From contig JAAYAV010000338.1 of assembly GCA_012719195.1 (NCBI GenBank), positions 1 to 14,916 of the forward strand: 14,916 nt of DNA, written 5' to 3'. The notes beneath the pieces are model-generated. The model was not told where the DNA came from, did not search any database, and worked only from the letters and a program-made list of their open reading frames with translations. The stretch comes from Anaerolineae bacterium. GTDB taxonomy: Bacteria; Chloroflexota; Anaerolineae; DRVO01. This document shows positions 1 to 11,325 of the stretch, one piece after another. Position 1 is the stretch's first letter. Each line of letters starts with the position of its first letter. A program made the translations under genes and the position numbers.

Positions 1-191
1 TCTTCGCGCAGTTGGCCAAGCTCAGCCCCCAGGGAACGGTCCACCTGAACACCCTCTGCTCGGCCATCAACGTCCTGCGCCGGTGCCCGCCCGAGCCGAT
101 ACTGGCTGAGTTATCGCTGGACTGGCGTTACGTTGGGGTCGGCAACGGGTACTACGCCCTGGACGAACGAGCCCTCTCACAGGAGCGTTAG
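1..191 (+). CDS. 3' end of unrecognised protein (partial)
   Basis: The last 62 codons of a gene cut by the left edge of the window are open in the frame that ends at TAG 189-191. I do not recognise the family. The visible residues run from a helix-like stretch (FAQLAKLSPQGTVHLNTL) to a segment with RRCPPEPILAEL and a C-terminal YVGVGNGYYALDERA. This pattern resembles the C-terminal part of the next gene, which has ARRDPDTILRLL and YYGIRVFDEQA, so the two may be tandem relatives. The repeated part could be a small helical or winged-helix-like domain, but that is inference. The gene ends 4 nt before the next start, and its last codons contain that gene's Shine-Dalgarno sequence (AGGAG at 181-185). 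Cotranscription is therefore likely. Confidence 0.6.
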   Translation, partial: FAQLAKLSPQGTVHLNTLCSAINVLRRCPPEPILAELSLDWRYVGVGNGYYALDERALSQER

Positions 192-195
192 TTAG

Positions 196-618
196 ATGCA
201 GCTGAAGCCAACCGCTAACACGCGGTTCAGGATAGACCTTGATTGGTGGGATCGGGAAGGGCGCAGCTTTCGGGTAGAGCTGTGGAATCACCTTTGCCCG
301 GAGTGCCGCCAGCGCTTCGTATCCTACCGAGATACCGAGACCATCGACTGGGTAGACCCGGAGACGGCCGAAGTCATGCGGGTGGACGGACTGTGGCATA
401 GCCTGCGCCACTGCTGCTCCGAACGCCCCGAGTACTTGGCCAGCGACGTAAGCCTCTCCACAGCGATCTTCAGGCTCTTCCTCGCCAACGGCAATGAACC
501 GCTCTCGGCCCTGGATATATGGCAGCGCTTGGCCCGGCGAGATCCGGACACGATTCTCCGTCTGTTGCTTCGGGGTAGGTCCTACTACGGCATCCGCGTG
601 TTCGACGAGCAAGCCTGA
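196..618 (+). CDS. Hypothetical protein, zinc-ribbon-like (140 aa)
   Basis: This is a small soluble protein of unknown function, with no signal peptide or membrane segment. Residues 1-32 are rich in aromatic and charged residues. CPEC (C34, C37) and HCC (H72, C73, C74) could together bind one zinc ion as an interrupted ribbon. Residues 85-140 look helical (TAIFRLFLANGNEPLSALDI) and end in ARRDPDTILRLLLRGRSYYG. That tail resembles the end of the preceding truncated gene. The ATG at 196 sits 10 nt after AGGAG (181-185) inside the upstream gene's last codons. Its stop is 9 nt before the FmdB-like gene, which suggests a run of small cotranscribed genes. The zinc site is inferred from cysteine spacing only, and no enzymatic motif is visible. 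Confidence 0.7.
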   Translation: MQLKPTANTRFRIDLDWWDREGRSFRVELWNHLCPECRQRFVSYRDTETIDWVDPETAEVMRVDGLWHSLRHCCSERPEYLASDVSLSTAIFRLFLANGNEPLSALDIWQRLARRDPDTILRLLLRGRSYYGIRVFDEQA

Positions 619-627
619 GGCGGCGCC

Positions 628-861
628 ATGCCACTGTACGAGTACGTGTGCGGGCAATGTGGTGCCCATCGCGAGGCGCTGCGCAGCTCGTCCCTGGCAG
701 ACGAGCCCATCGAGTGTGAGCGGTGCGGATCTGACGACTCCAGCCGGCAGCTGTCTCGCTTCTGCGCGATGAGCGCCGGGGCCGACGGCGGTCACTCCAT
801 CGCCGGCGGCGGCTGCGGATCCTGCGCCGGAGGGCACTGCGCCACCTGCGGATCGCACTGA
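628..861 (+). CDS. FmdB-family zinc-ribbon protein
   Basis: This small protein (77 aa) opens with MPLYEYVCGQCG, the hallmark of the FmdB/CxxC_CXXC regulatory-type zinc ribbon. C8/C11 and C30/C33 form the two zinc knuckles, with a short beta-rich linker between them. The second half is a Gly/Cys-rich tail with another pair of motifs (C63/C66 and C71/C74), as often seen in this family. The family takes its name from a putative regulator near formamidase genes, but its real role is mostly unknown, so no regulatory target can be named. The ATG at 628 lies 9 nt after the upstream stop. The Shine-Dalgarno is weak (GAGGCGG, 617-623), so translation may be coupled to the gene before it. The length is typical. 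Confidence 0.85.
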   Translation: MPLYEYVCGQCGAHREALRSSSLADEPIECERCGSDDSSRQLSRFCAMSAGADGGHSIAGGGCGSCAGGHCATCGSH

Positions 862-882
862 GCCGCCGCGCACTCACCCGCT

Positions 883-905
883 GGGGGCAGGCTAGCCCAG
901 CCCCC
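883..905 (+). terminator. GC-rich hairpin, possible weak terminator
   Basis: An inverted repeat lies in the 70-nt gap after the FmdB-like gene. GGGGGC (883-888) pairs with GCCCCC (900-905), and an inner GG/CC pair (890-891 with 896-897) encloses the loop CTAG. No T tract follows, so Rho-independent termination is doubtful. It could be an mRNA-end or processing structure. Confidence 0.3.
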
Positions 906-931
906 TCACAAGCGCTCGGGAGGCAGAGGCG

Positions 932-1543
932 ATGGCCGTAGTGACTGTATCGAGGCAAACCGGCAGCGATGGCGACGATGTCGCTCGCATGGTGGCGGCT
1001 GATCTGGGCGTTCCTTACGCTGCACGGGAGATCATCGAGAAAGCGGCCTTCCAGGCTGGGCTGCCTCAGGAAGTGCTGGACGCGAAGGAGAAGGAGTCCT
1101 CCCAGGAGAGGACCTTCGCCACCAGCGACATGGTGGGGCTGGTCCGGCGCAGCCAGACCGGTCGCCGGCAGCAACTGGCCGACTCGCTCTACCTTCAGTA
1201 CGTGAGTGAGGCAGTGCGGCAGTTCGCGGCTGACTCCTGCGTGATCGCCGGCCGCGGTTCACAGTTCATTCTGCAGGACCGGCCCGATGCCGTCCACGTG
1301 CACATCTATGCCCCTGAGGCCTTCCGCGTGGCGCGGATGATGCAGTTGGAGCAGCTGTCTCGTGAGGCGGCACAGCGTGCCGTACGCATCGGCGACGCCG
1401 AGAGGGCTGCATTCACCAAGCGCTACTTCAACAACGCGAACTGGCGTAACCCGGACTACTACAACCTTATGGTGGATACCGGCCGCATCGGCGTCGATGC
1501 CGCGGCGGCGATCATCGTGGCCGCCGCCCGGTCTCTGGGCTGA
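932..1543 (+). CDS. Cytidylate-kinase-like family protein
   Basis: This protein (203 aa) has the layout of the cytidylate-kinase-like family (Cytidylate_kin2 type). It opens with a beta strand and P-loop-like segment (VTVSRQTGSDGDDVAR, residues 4-19), followed by a helix and PYAAREIIEKAA. In the middle is the conserved CVIAGRGSQFIL, and near the end is a helix-rich lid region with YYNLMVDTGRIG. Family members usually show GSGG plus a basic residue at the P-loop. Here it reads GSDGDD, and a Walker A lysine is absent, so ATP binding may be altered. True CMP kinase activity is unproven, and a regulatory or other nucleotide-related role is possible. The ATG at 932 follows GGGAGG (918-923) by 8 nt. 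The next gene downstream is rpoB, separated by a hairpin and a strong promoter. Confidence 0.8.
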   Translation: MAVVTVSRQTGSDGDDVARMVAADLGVPYAAREIIEKAAFQAGLPQEVLDAKEKESSQERTFATSDMVGLVRRSQTGRRQQLADSLYLQYVSEAVRQFAADSCVIAGRGSQFILQDRPDAVHVHIYAPEAFRVARMMQLEQLSREAAQRAVRIGDAERAAFTKRYFNNANWRNPDYYNLMVDTGRIGVDAAAAIIVAAARSLG

Positions 1544-1561
1544 GCGAGCCCGCAGAGACGC

Positions 1562-1590
1562 CAGGGATGGACATCCCTGTTCGCGTTTTT
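1562..1590 (+). terminator. Probable terminator after kinase-like gene
   Basis: CAGGGAT (1562-1568) and ATCCCTG (1573-1579) form a perfect 7-bp stem with the loop GGAC. A T-rich stretch follows and ends in TTTTT (1586-1590). The T run begins 6 nt after the stem, so termination may be partial. The last two T bases are also the first bases of the rpoB promoter -35 box, which makes a compact terminator-promoter junction. Confidence 0.45.
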
Positions 1591-1617
1591 GACATTCTTG
1601 GCCGTATTGACTACAAT
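1589..1617 (+). promoter_or_regulatory. Sigma-70-type promoter for rpoBC
   Basis: The -35 box TTGACA (1589-1594) is a perfect consensus, the spacer is 17 nt, and the -10 box TACAAT (1612-1617) has one mismatch. Transcription should start near 1624, about 365 nt before the rpoB start codon. It is the best housekeeping promoter match in the 1544-1990 gap and points towards rpoB. Confidence 0.8.
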
Positions 1618-1623
1618 GATAGG

Positions 1624-1990
1624 TTGGTAGGGAAGCGGCTGGTACACGGCAGGTTGGGCCACGAGGCAGACATAAGCAAGCACCGGGCGGTGCCCACAGG
1701 TGGCATGGGGCGATACTCCTTTTACACCTCTTTCCTTTCGGCAACAACAGATACTGATCACCACAATCGCGCGGCGCTCCTGGTCGGGCGTCGCTTCGCG
1801 TCCCCCTGAGACGTCCAGGCGGGACTTAGGTTGCGCAAGGGGGCGGCGGGAGCCGCTTTCGGTGCTCGGGCCGGTTCAGTGACGGCCGGGTTCGTCGCTG
1901 CGACCTGGACACTCTCGTGTGCGCGAGCCGCGTGCGCACGGATGACGTCGGCGCAAGGGCACGTTTCCTCTGGAAGGAGAATTGGCGACT
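1624..1990 (+). promoter_or_regulatory. Long structured 5' leader of rpoB
   Basis: This stretch of about 365 nt has no convincing gene. I see several short perfect hairpins: GCACC/GGTGC (1680-1693, loop GGGC), GGCCG/CGGCC (1869-1887) and GTGCGC/GCGCAC (1919-1939). None is followed by a clear T tract. No tRNA, known riboswitch or ribosomal-protein leader is recognisable by eye. The leader could take part in autoregulation or mRNA stability, but this is inference from its length and hairpins. Confidence 0.4.
1974..1979 (+). promoter_or_regulatory. Shine-Dalgarno of rpoB, decides the start
   Basis: AAGGAG lies 11 nt before ATG 1991 but only 2 nt before an in-frame TTG at 1982. Two nucleotides is too close for normal initiation, so ATG 1991 is the preferred start. 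The 11-nt spacing is slightly long. Confidence 0.65.
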
Positions 1991-4900
1991 ATGTTTGACG
2001 CTGGCAACGGCAATCGCAAGTCCTACGGCAAGATCCACGAGGCACTAGCCCTGCCGCCCCTCATCGAGGTGCAGCGGGACTCTTTCGAGTGGCTAGCTGA
2101 GGAGGGGTTGCGGGACCTATTTGATGAAGTTTCTCCCATTGTTAGCTTCAATAAGCAGCTCGAACTGAAACTTGGCAGCTACCGCTTTGGCGACCCTGCC
2201 TACGACGAGGCCCAGTGTCGCGAGCGCGACATGAGCTTCGCCGCCCCGCTCTGGGTGACGATGCGCCTGGAGAATCGTGAGACCGGTGAGATCTCCGAGC
2301 AAGAGGTCTTCATGGGGGACTTCCCCCTCATGACGGAGAACGGCACCTTCATCATCAACGGGGCCGAGCGGGTGGTAGTGTCTCAGCTGATTCGCTCGCC
2401 GGGCTGCTACTTCACCATGGACGAGGACCGTACTACCGGGCGTCACCTCTGCATGGCGAAGCTCATCCCGGACCGTGGCGCTTGGCTGGAGTTTGAGACC
2501 AGTCGGCGCGACATCATCTCGGTGAAGGTGGACCGCAAGCGCAAGCTGCCGGTCACCCTGATGCTGCGCGCCCTGGGCGCGGTTGAGGATGGCCTGATCA
2601 ACAGCCCTATCGTGGAAGGCACCGACGAAGAACTCCTGAACCTCTTCGAGGACATGGAGCTATCGGAAGAGCACGACTATTTGACCACGACCATCGAGCG
2701 CGACCCGACCAAGACCGCAGCTGAGGCGGTTATGGAGTTCTACCGGCGTCTGCGCCCGGGCGATCCGGTCACGCCCGATAACGCCCGCAACTTCCTCTAC
2801 GGCCTGCTCTTCGACCCGCGTCGCTATGATCTCAGCCGGGTGGGGCGATACATGCTCAACCGCCGGCTGCGGCCCGGGAGCGAGGAGACGCGTCGCACGC
2901 TGGTCAAGGACGACTTGGTGGCCATAGTGCGGCGGATGGTCAAGCTGAACACCGAGGATGCGCCTCAGGGTGACGACATCGACCACTTGGGCAACCGCCG
3001 CGTCAAGACGGTGGGCGAGCTGATTCAGAACCACCTCCGCATCGGTCTGTTGCGGATGGAGCGGGTCGTGCGCGAGCGCATGAGCATCCGCGACCCGGAG
3101 CGTCTGACGCCCATCTCGCTGGTTAACATCCGACCAGTGGTGGCGGCGATGCGCGAGTTCTTCGGCGGCAGCCAGCTTTCGCAGTTCATGGATCAGACTA
3201 ACCCGCTGGCGGAGCTGAACAACAAGCGCCGTCTGTCGGCTCTGGGACCGGGAGGTCTCCACCGAGACCGCGCCGGCTTCGACGTCCGCGACGTGCATCA
3301 CAGCCACTACGGGCGCATCTGCCCGGTGGAGACTCCCGAAGGGCCGAACATCGGCCTCATCGGGTCGTTGGCCACCTTCGGTAGGGTTAACGAGTACGGT
3401 TTCGTCGAGACGCCTTACCGCAAGGTGATCAACCGGGTCACCAACTCGCCGGACGACCTTCTGGGCGAGATTCTGCGCGAGGACGTGGTGCAGGACGAGG
3501 AGACCATCGCCACCTCCGGCACACGCATCGACGAGGACCTGGCGCTTCGCCTGTCGCAGCTGCCCCGCACCGACTTCCTGGTGCAGCCGCGCGTCACGGC
3601 GGATGTCATCTACCTGAGCGCCGATGAGGAGGAGCAGTTCGTCATCGCCCAGGCCAACACGTCCTTGGACGAGGAGGGACGCTTCCTCGAGGCGCGCGTC
3701 GACACCCGCCAGGGCGACAGCTACGCCATGCAGCCGGCCGAGCGCGTCAGCTACATGGACGTGTCTCCCAAGCAGGTGGTGGGTGTGTCCGCCGCTCTGA
3801 TCCCCTTCCTGGAGCATGACGACGCCAACCGCGCCCTGATGGGATCGAACATGCAGCGGCAGGCAGTTCCGCTGCTGAAGCCGGATGCCAGTCTGGTGGG
3901 AACGGGCGTAGAAGGCCGTGCCGCTCAAGACTCGGGCCAGGTGCTGTTGGCCGAGGACGACGGAGAGATCACCTCGGTAACCGGTGACAGAATCGTGCTG
4001 GCTACCGACGACGGGCGGGAAGTCCAGTACCACTTGCGGCGGTTCCGCCGCTCAAACCAGAGTACCTGCATCGACCAACGCCCCATCGTGTTCCGCGGTC
4101 AGCGCGTGACGCGCGGGCAGCCGCTGGCGGACAGCTCGTCCACCCGGAACGGTGAGTTGGCGCTCGGCCAGAATGTGCTGGCGGCTTTCATCTCCTGGGA
4201 GGGCGGCAACTACGAGGACGCTATCCTCATCTCGGAAGAGCTGGTACGCGATGATAAGTACAGCTCCATCCACATAGAGAAGCACGAGATCGAGGCGCGC
4301 GACACGAAGCTGGGCCCGGAGGAGATCACTCGCGACATTCCCAACGTCGGTGAGGATGCGCTGGCGGACCTCGACGAGGAAGGCATCGTGCGCATCGGTG
4401 CCGAGGTGGGACCGGGAGACATCTTGGTGGGCAAGATTACCCCCAAGGGAGAGACGGAGCTCACTCCGGAAGAGAAGCTGCTCCGTGCCATCTTCGGCGA
4501 GAAGGCCCGCGAGGTGAAGGACTCTTCATTGCGGTTGCCTCACGGCGAGAAGGGCAAGGTCGTGGATGTGAAGGTCTTCACCCGCGAAGAGCACCGCGAC
4601 CTGCCGGCCGGCGTGGACAAGATGGTGCGCGTGAGCGTGGCGCAGCGGCGCAAGCTCACTGAAGGCGACAAGATGTCGGGACGGCACGGCAACAAGGGAG
4701 TGGTCTCTCGGATAGTGCCCGTCGCCGATATGCCTTTCCTTGATGACGGAACTGCAGTGCAGATCATCCTCAACCCGCTGGGCGTCCCGGGCCGCATGAA
4801 CATCGGCCAAATCATGGAGACGCATCTCGGCTGGGCTGCTGATCGTCTGGGTTTCCAGGCGGTCACTCCGGTGTTCGATGGCGCCAGCGAGCGTGAGATC

Positions 4901-5842
4901 GCCGCCGAGTTGGGCCGAGCCTATCTGATGGGCCGAGCCTGGCAAGACGTCCGCGACCGCGCCTGGGAGTGGGCCGAGTCCATCGGAGTTGAGGAAGACG
5001 AGGTCCAGGACGACGACGAAATGCGAGCCCTGTACGTCACGGCCCACTACAATGGCCATGACTCCGAGCGGCTGATGTCCGACCGAGACTACGCCCGCCA
5101 GGTGGTTCTGCGGCAGTGGCTCAGCGAGCGCGGCTATGACCCGGACCTGGTAGTCCCGGAGTCGAGCCCGACCAAGCTGGCGGACCGGGCGGCCTCTGAC
5201 GAAGCGGCCCGTAACGCCTGCTGGCGTACTTGGATGGAGGAACACGACCGCGACGCGTCAGGGATCGCCGATGAGGAACTGGAGACAGAAGCGCAGCGAG
5301 TGCAGCAGGAGACGGGCTGGCCGGTGCCGACCACCGGAAAGATGCGCCTCTACGATGGCAAAACGGGAGAGCCCTTCGATCAGCCGGTGACGGTCGGCTA
5401 CATCAACATGATGAAGCTGTTCCACCTGGTTGAGGACAAGGTCCATGCTCGTTCGACGGGACCCTACTCGCTGGTGACCCAGCAGCCGCTCGGCGGCAAG
5501 GCGCAGTTCGGCGGACAGCGCTTCGGAGAGATGGAAGTCTGGGCGCTCGAAGCCTATGGTGCCGCCTACACCTTGCAGGAGATGCTAACTATCAAGTCCG
5601 ACGATGTCACCGGTCGTGTGAAGACCTACGAGGCCATCGTCAAGGGTGAGGCCATAGAGCCGCCGGGAGTGCCGGAGTCGTTCCGTGTGTTGGTTAAGGA
5701 GATGCAGAGTCTGGGCTTGTCCATTCAGGTGTTTGACGGTAAGGGCCAGACGATCGAGTTCGGCAAGGAGCAGCCCGAGGAGCGTGTGCCTCGCCTGCCC
5801 GGCGGCTTGACCGGATTGCCCGGACTGACTAGGGGAGGATAG
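1991..5842 (+). CDS. rpoB: RNA polymerase beta subunit
   Basis: RpoB (1283 aa from ATG 1991) is the beta subunit of RNA polymerase and forms one side of the active-site cleft and the rifampicin pocket. Visible landmarks are SQLIRSPGCYF (from residue 131), the rifampicin region GGSQLSQFMDQTNP (392-405), CPVETPEGPNIGLIGSL, and GDKMSGRHGNKG (892-903). In the last motif K894 and K902 match E. coli K1065 and K1073 near the nucleotide. The C-terminal RSTGPYSLVTQQPLGGKAQF block is intact. The rifampicin region has Asn (N411) at the E. coli H526 position. About 152 residues separate TPVFDG (D963) from GKMRLYDG (G1116), where E. coli has about 19, so an acidic insertion rich in Trp and Arg is present. 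The C-terminus is Gly/Pro/Leu-rich. A TTG at 1982 would add three residues. rplL and rplJ are not upstream. The rpoC start is 2 nt downstream. Confidence 0.98.
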   Translation: MFDAGNGNRKSYGKIHEALALPPLIEVQRDSFEWLAEEGLRDLFDEVSPIVSFNKQLELKLGSYRFGDPAYDEAQCRERDMSFAAPLWVTMRLENRETGEISEQEVFMGDFPLMTENGTFIINGAERVVVSQLIRSPGCYFTMDEDRTTGRHLCMAKLIPDRGAWLEFETSRRDIISVKVDRKRKLPVTLMLRALGAVEDGLINSPIVEGTDEELLNLFEDMELSEEHDYLTTTIERDPTKTAAEAVMEFYRRLRPGDPVTPDNARNFLYGLLFDPRRYDLSRVGRYMLNRRLRPGSEETRRTLVKDDLVAIVRRMVKLNTEDAPQGDDIDHLGNRRVKTVGELIQNHLRIGLLRMERVVRERMSIRDPERLTPISLVNIRPVVAAMREFFGGSQLSQFMDQTNPLAELNNKRRLSALGPGGLHRDRAGFDVRDVHHSHYGRICPVETPEGPNIGLIGSLATFGRVNEYGFVETPYRKVINRVTNSPDDLLGEILREDVVQDEETIATSGTRIDEDLALRLSQLPRTDFLVQPRVTADVIYLSADEEEQFVIAQANTSLDEEGRFLEARVDTRQGDSYAMQPAERVSYMDVSPKQVVGVSAALIPFLEHDDANRALMGSNMQRQAVPLLKPDASLVGTGVEGRAAQDSGQVLLAEDDGEITSVTGDRIVLATDDGREVQYHLRRFRRSNQSTCIDQRPIVFRGQRVTRGQPLADSSSTRNGELALGQNVLAAFISWEGGNYEDAILISEELVRDDKYSSIHIEKHEIEARDTKLGPEEITRDIPNVGEDALADLDEEGIVRIGAEVGPGDILVGKITPKGETELTPEEKLLRAIFGEKAREVKDSSLRLPHGEKGKVVDVKVFTREEHRDLPAGVDKMVRVSVAQRRKLTEGDKMSGRHGNKGVVSRIVPVADMPFLDDGTAVQIILNPLGVPGRMNIGQIMETHLGWAADRLGFQAVTPVFDGASEREIAAELGRAYLMGRAWQDVRDRAWEWAESIGVEEDEVQDDDEMRALYVTAHYNGHDSERLMSDRDYARQVVLRQWLSERGYDPDLVVPESSPTKLADRAASDEAARNACWRTWMEEHDRDASGIADEELETEAQRVQQETGWPVPTTGKMRLYDGKTGEPFDQPVTVGYINMMKLFHLVEDKVHARSTGPYSLVTQQPLGGKAQFGGQRFGEMEVWALEAYGAAYTLQEMLTIKSDDVTGRVKTYEAIVKGEAIEPPGVPESFRVLVKEMQSLGLSIQVFDGKGQTIEFGKEQPEERVPRLPGGLTGLPGLTRGG

Positions 5843-5844
5843 CT

Positions 5845-10119
<4,275 letters not shown>

Positions 10120-10150
10120 CACTTCCGGCCGCACACGAGAGGGCTCGACG

Positions 10151-10195
10151 ACAACAAGGCGGGGGCAGCCGGATAGGCTGCCTCCGCTTCGTTGT
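10151..10195. terminator. Large hairpin between convergent genes
   Basis: A nearly perfect inverted repeat sits between the 3' ends of rpoC (+) and the amidohydrolase gene (-). AGGCGGGGGCAGCC (10157-10170) pairs with GGCTGCCTCCGCTT (10176-10189) around the loop GGATA, allowing G-U pairs. After one A/C mismatch, ACAAC (10151-10155) pairs with GTTGT (10191-10195). It has no clear T tract on either strand. It probably serves both genes as a terminator or 3'-end stabiliser. Confidence 0.65.
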
Positions 10196-10206
10196 GGACG
10201 GGCGGC

Positions 10207-11262
10207 TCAGCCGTTCAGCGAAGGGTAGAGCTTGAGGGCGTTGTCACGGTAGAGCTTCGCCAACACGTCGTCGGGCAGGCCGACGCCGGAGATGTTCCAG
10301 CGACCCTGCCTCGGTGGGACCTCGGGACCGTGCGGGAAGTAGTCGTCGAAGGTCTCGAGGAAGCGGAAGTAGTAGGGGTACCAGGGACCGAGCGGTGGGC
10401 GGTCGGTTCCAAAGACAACACGGTCCTGGAAGTCGATGAGGAAGCGGCGGGCGAAGTGCGGCTGCCGGCCCAACTCGGCGATCCGTTCCGAAATGTCGAC
10501 GTAGACGTTGGGGTGAGGGGTGAGCAGTTGGTCGGCGACCCACGCCAGGTTCTCGGCGTAGCTGCCTACGTGGGCAACCTGAAACACGGTGCGTGCGTTG
10601 GTGCCTACCAGGCCGATCAGCTGGTCCATGAGGGACTCGAAGGTGGGGAACTGGGGCCCGTACCAGCTCCACTCGGGCCGGAGGTGGAGCTCATCCCAGC
10701 GCTCGTTGAAGCGGTCGAGCGGGCGGAAAAAGGCCACCGGGTCGGCGGTATGGATGAGGACCGTGGCGCCGGCGTCGGCCGCGACGGCCCATAGCTCGCC
10801 CAGTCGGGGATCATCGACCGGGATTAGCCGGCCGTGCTCGTCCCGGTGGCGCAGCCCCAGTCCCTTGGAGACCTTGAGACCGTCGGCGCCGAGGGCCAAG
10901 GCGCTGGCCAACTGCTCGGCCAGTACCGCCGGCCAGCCGGGCTCCGCACACACGGACCAGTCGAGGACGGCGAGCACGGCCATCCGGCCGCGATGGGCTT
11001 CCTTATAGGAGGTGAGGGCGGACCGCAGCCGTTCCGGGCGGCCGTCCAGGTCAACGAGGCCGCGGAGGTTGCGCCGGTCCATCATGTCAATGAGTTGCTG
11101 CGGCGACTGGAGAGTCCAGGCCGGGTCGTAGGCATCCTCGGCGTGGAGGGCGAGGTGGTTGTGGGCGTCGATGGCCGGGAATCGCGCCCGTTCCGGCCTG
11201 TGCTCCGGCAGGACAAGCTGCGACTGAGGCTCGAACTGCGACAGGGGCAACGATCGGTCCAC
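10207..11262 (-). CDS. Amidohydrolase family protein (Amidohydrolase_2 type)
   Basis: This soluble 351-aa protein has the TIM-barrel metal-dependent hydrolase pattern. DAHNHL gives the HxH metal ligands H34 and H36. HTADP gives H171, QVAHVGSYAENL gives H231, and FGTDRP gives D287, the expected catalytic Asp. DGLKVSKGLGL (127-137) includes K130, a possible strand-3 residue near the metal site. Conserved end motifs VYVDISERIAELGR and LYRDNALKLY fit Amidohydrolase_2 proteins, which act on varied C-N or C-C bonds. The substrate here cannot be told. There is no signal peptide. The start is GTG at 11262-11260, with GAGGAG 7 nt before it on the minus strand. It converges with rpoC and diverges from rpsL, and has its own promoter. 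No partner gene is nearby, so its pathway is unknown. Family confidence is high and function confidence low. Confidence 0.88.
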   Translation of the reverse strand: MDRSLPLSQFEPQSQLVLPEHRPERARFPAIDAHNHLALHAEDAYDPAWTLQSPQQLIDMMDRRNLRGLVDLDGRPERLRSALTSYKEAHRGRMAVLAVLDWSVCAEPGWPAVLAEQLASALALGADGLKVSKGLGLRHRDEHGRLIPVDDPRLGELWAVAADAGATVLIHTADPVAFFRPLDRFNERWDELHLRPEWSWYGPQFPTFESLMDQLIGLVGTNARTVFQVAHVGSYAENLAWVADQLLTPHPNVYVDISERIAELGRQPHFARRFLIDFQDRVVFGTDRPPLGPWYPYYFRFLETFDDYFPHGPEVPPRQGRWNISGVGLPDDVLAKLYRDNALKLYPSLNG

Positions 11263-11325
11263 GTCTGCTCCTCAGTTGGCTGGTAGGTGGTGTCCGACGG
11301 GCCGGCGAACGTCTCGGTGAGGCCA

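Noticed and set aside
67..873. Open frame of 268 codons on the minus strand across the small genes
   Set aside because: It overlaps three plus-strand genes with good spacing and motifs, and its translation is low-complexity Ala/Gly/Arg-rich.
1567..1809. 80-codon open frame in the rpoB leader
   Set aside because: Its ATG lies inside the terminator hairpin and upstream of the promoter, it has no Shine-Dalgarno, and the protein resembles nothing I recognise.
1982..1990. TTG at 1982 as the rpoB start
   Set aside because: It is only 2 nt from the Shine-Dalgarno. ATG 1991 has workable spacing.
2660..4033. Long open frame of 457 codons on the minus strand inside rpoB
   Set aside because: It is the antisense shadow of rpoB in GC-rich DNA. 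The protein has no recognisable domain and the plus-strand RpoB is certain.
10192..10794. Open frame of 200 codons on the plus strand opposite the amidohydrolase
   Set aside because: The minus-strand frame has the metal-ligand motifs HxH, H171, H231 and D287. The plus-strand frame has none, and its start lies within the region of the rpoC-end hairpin.
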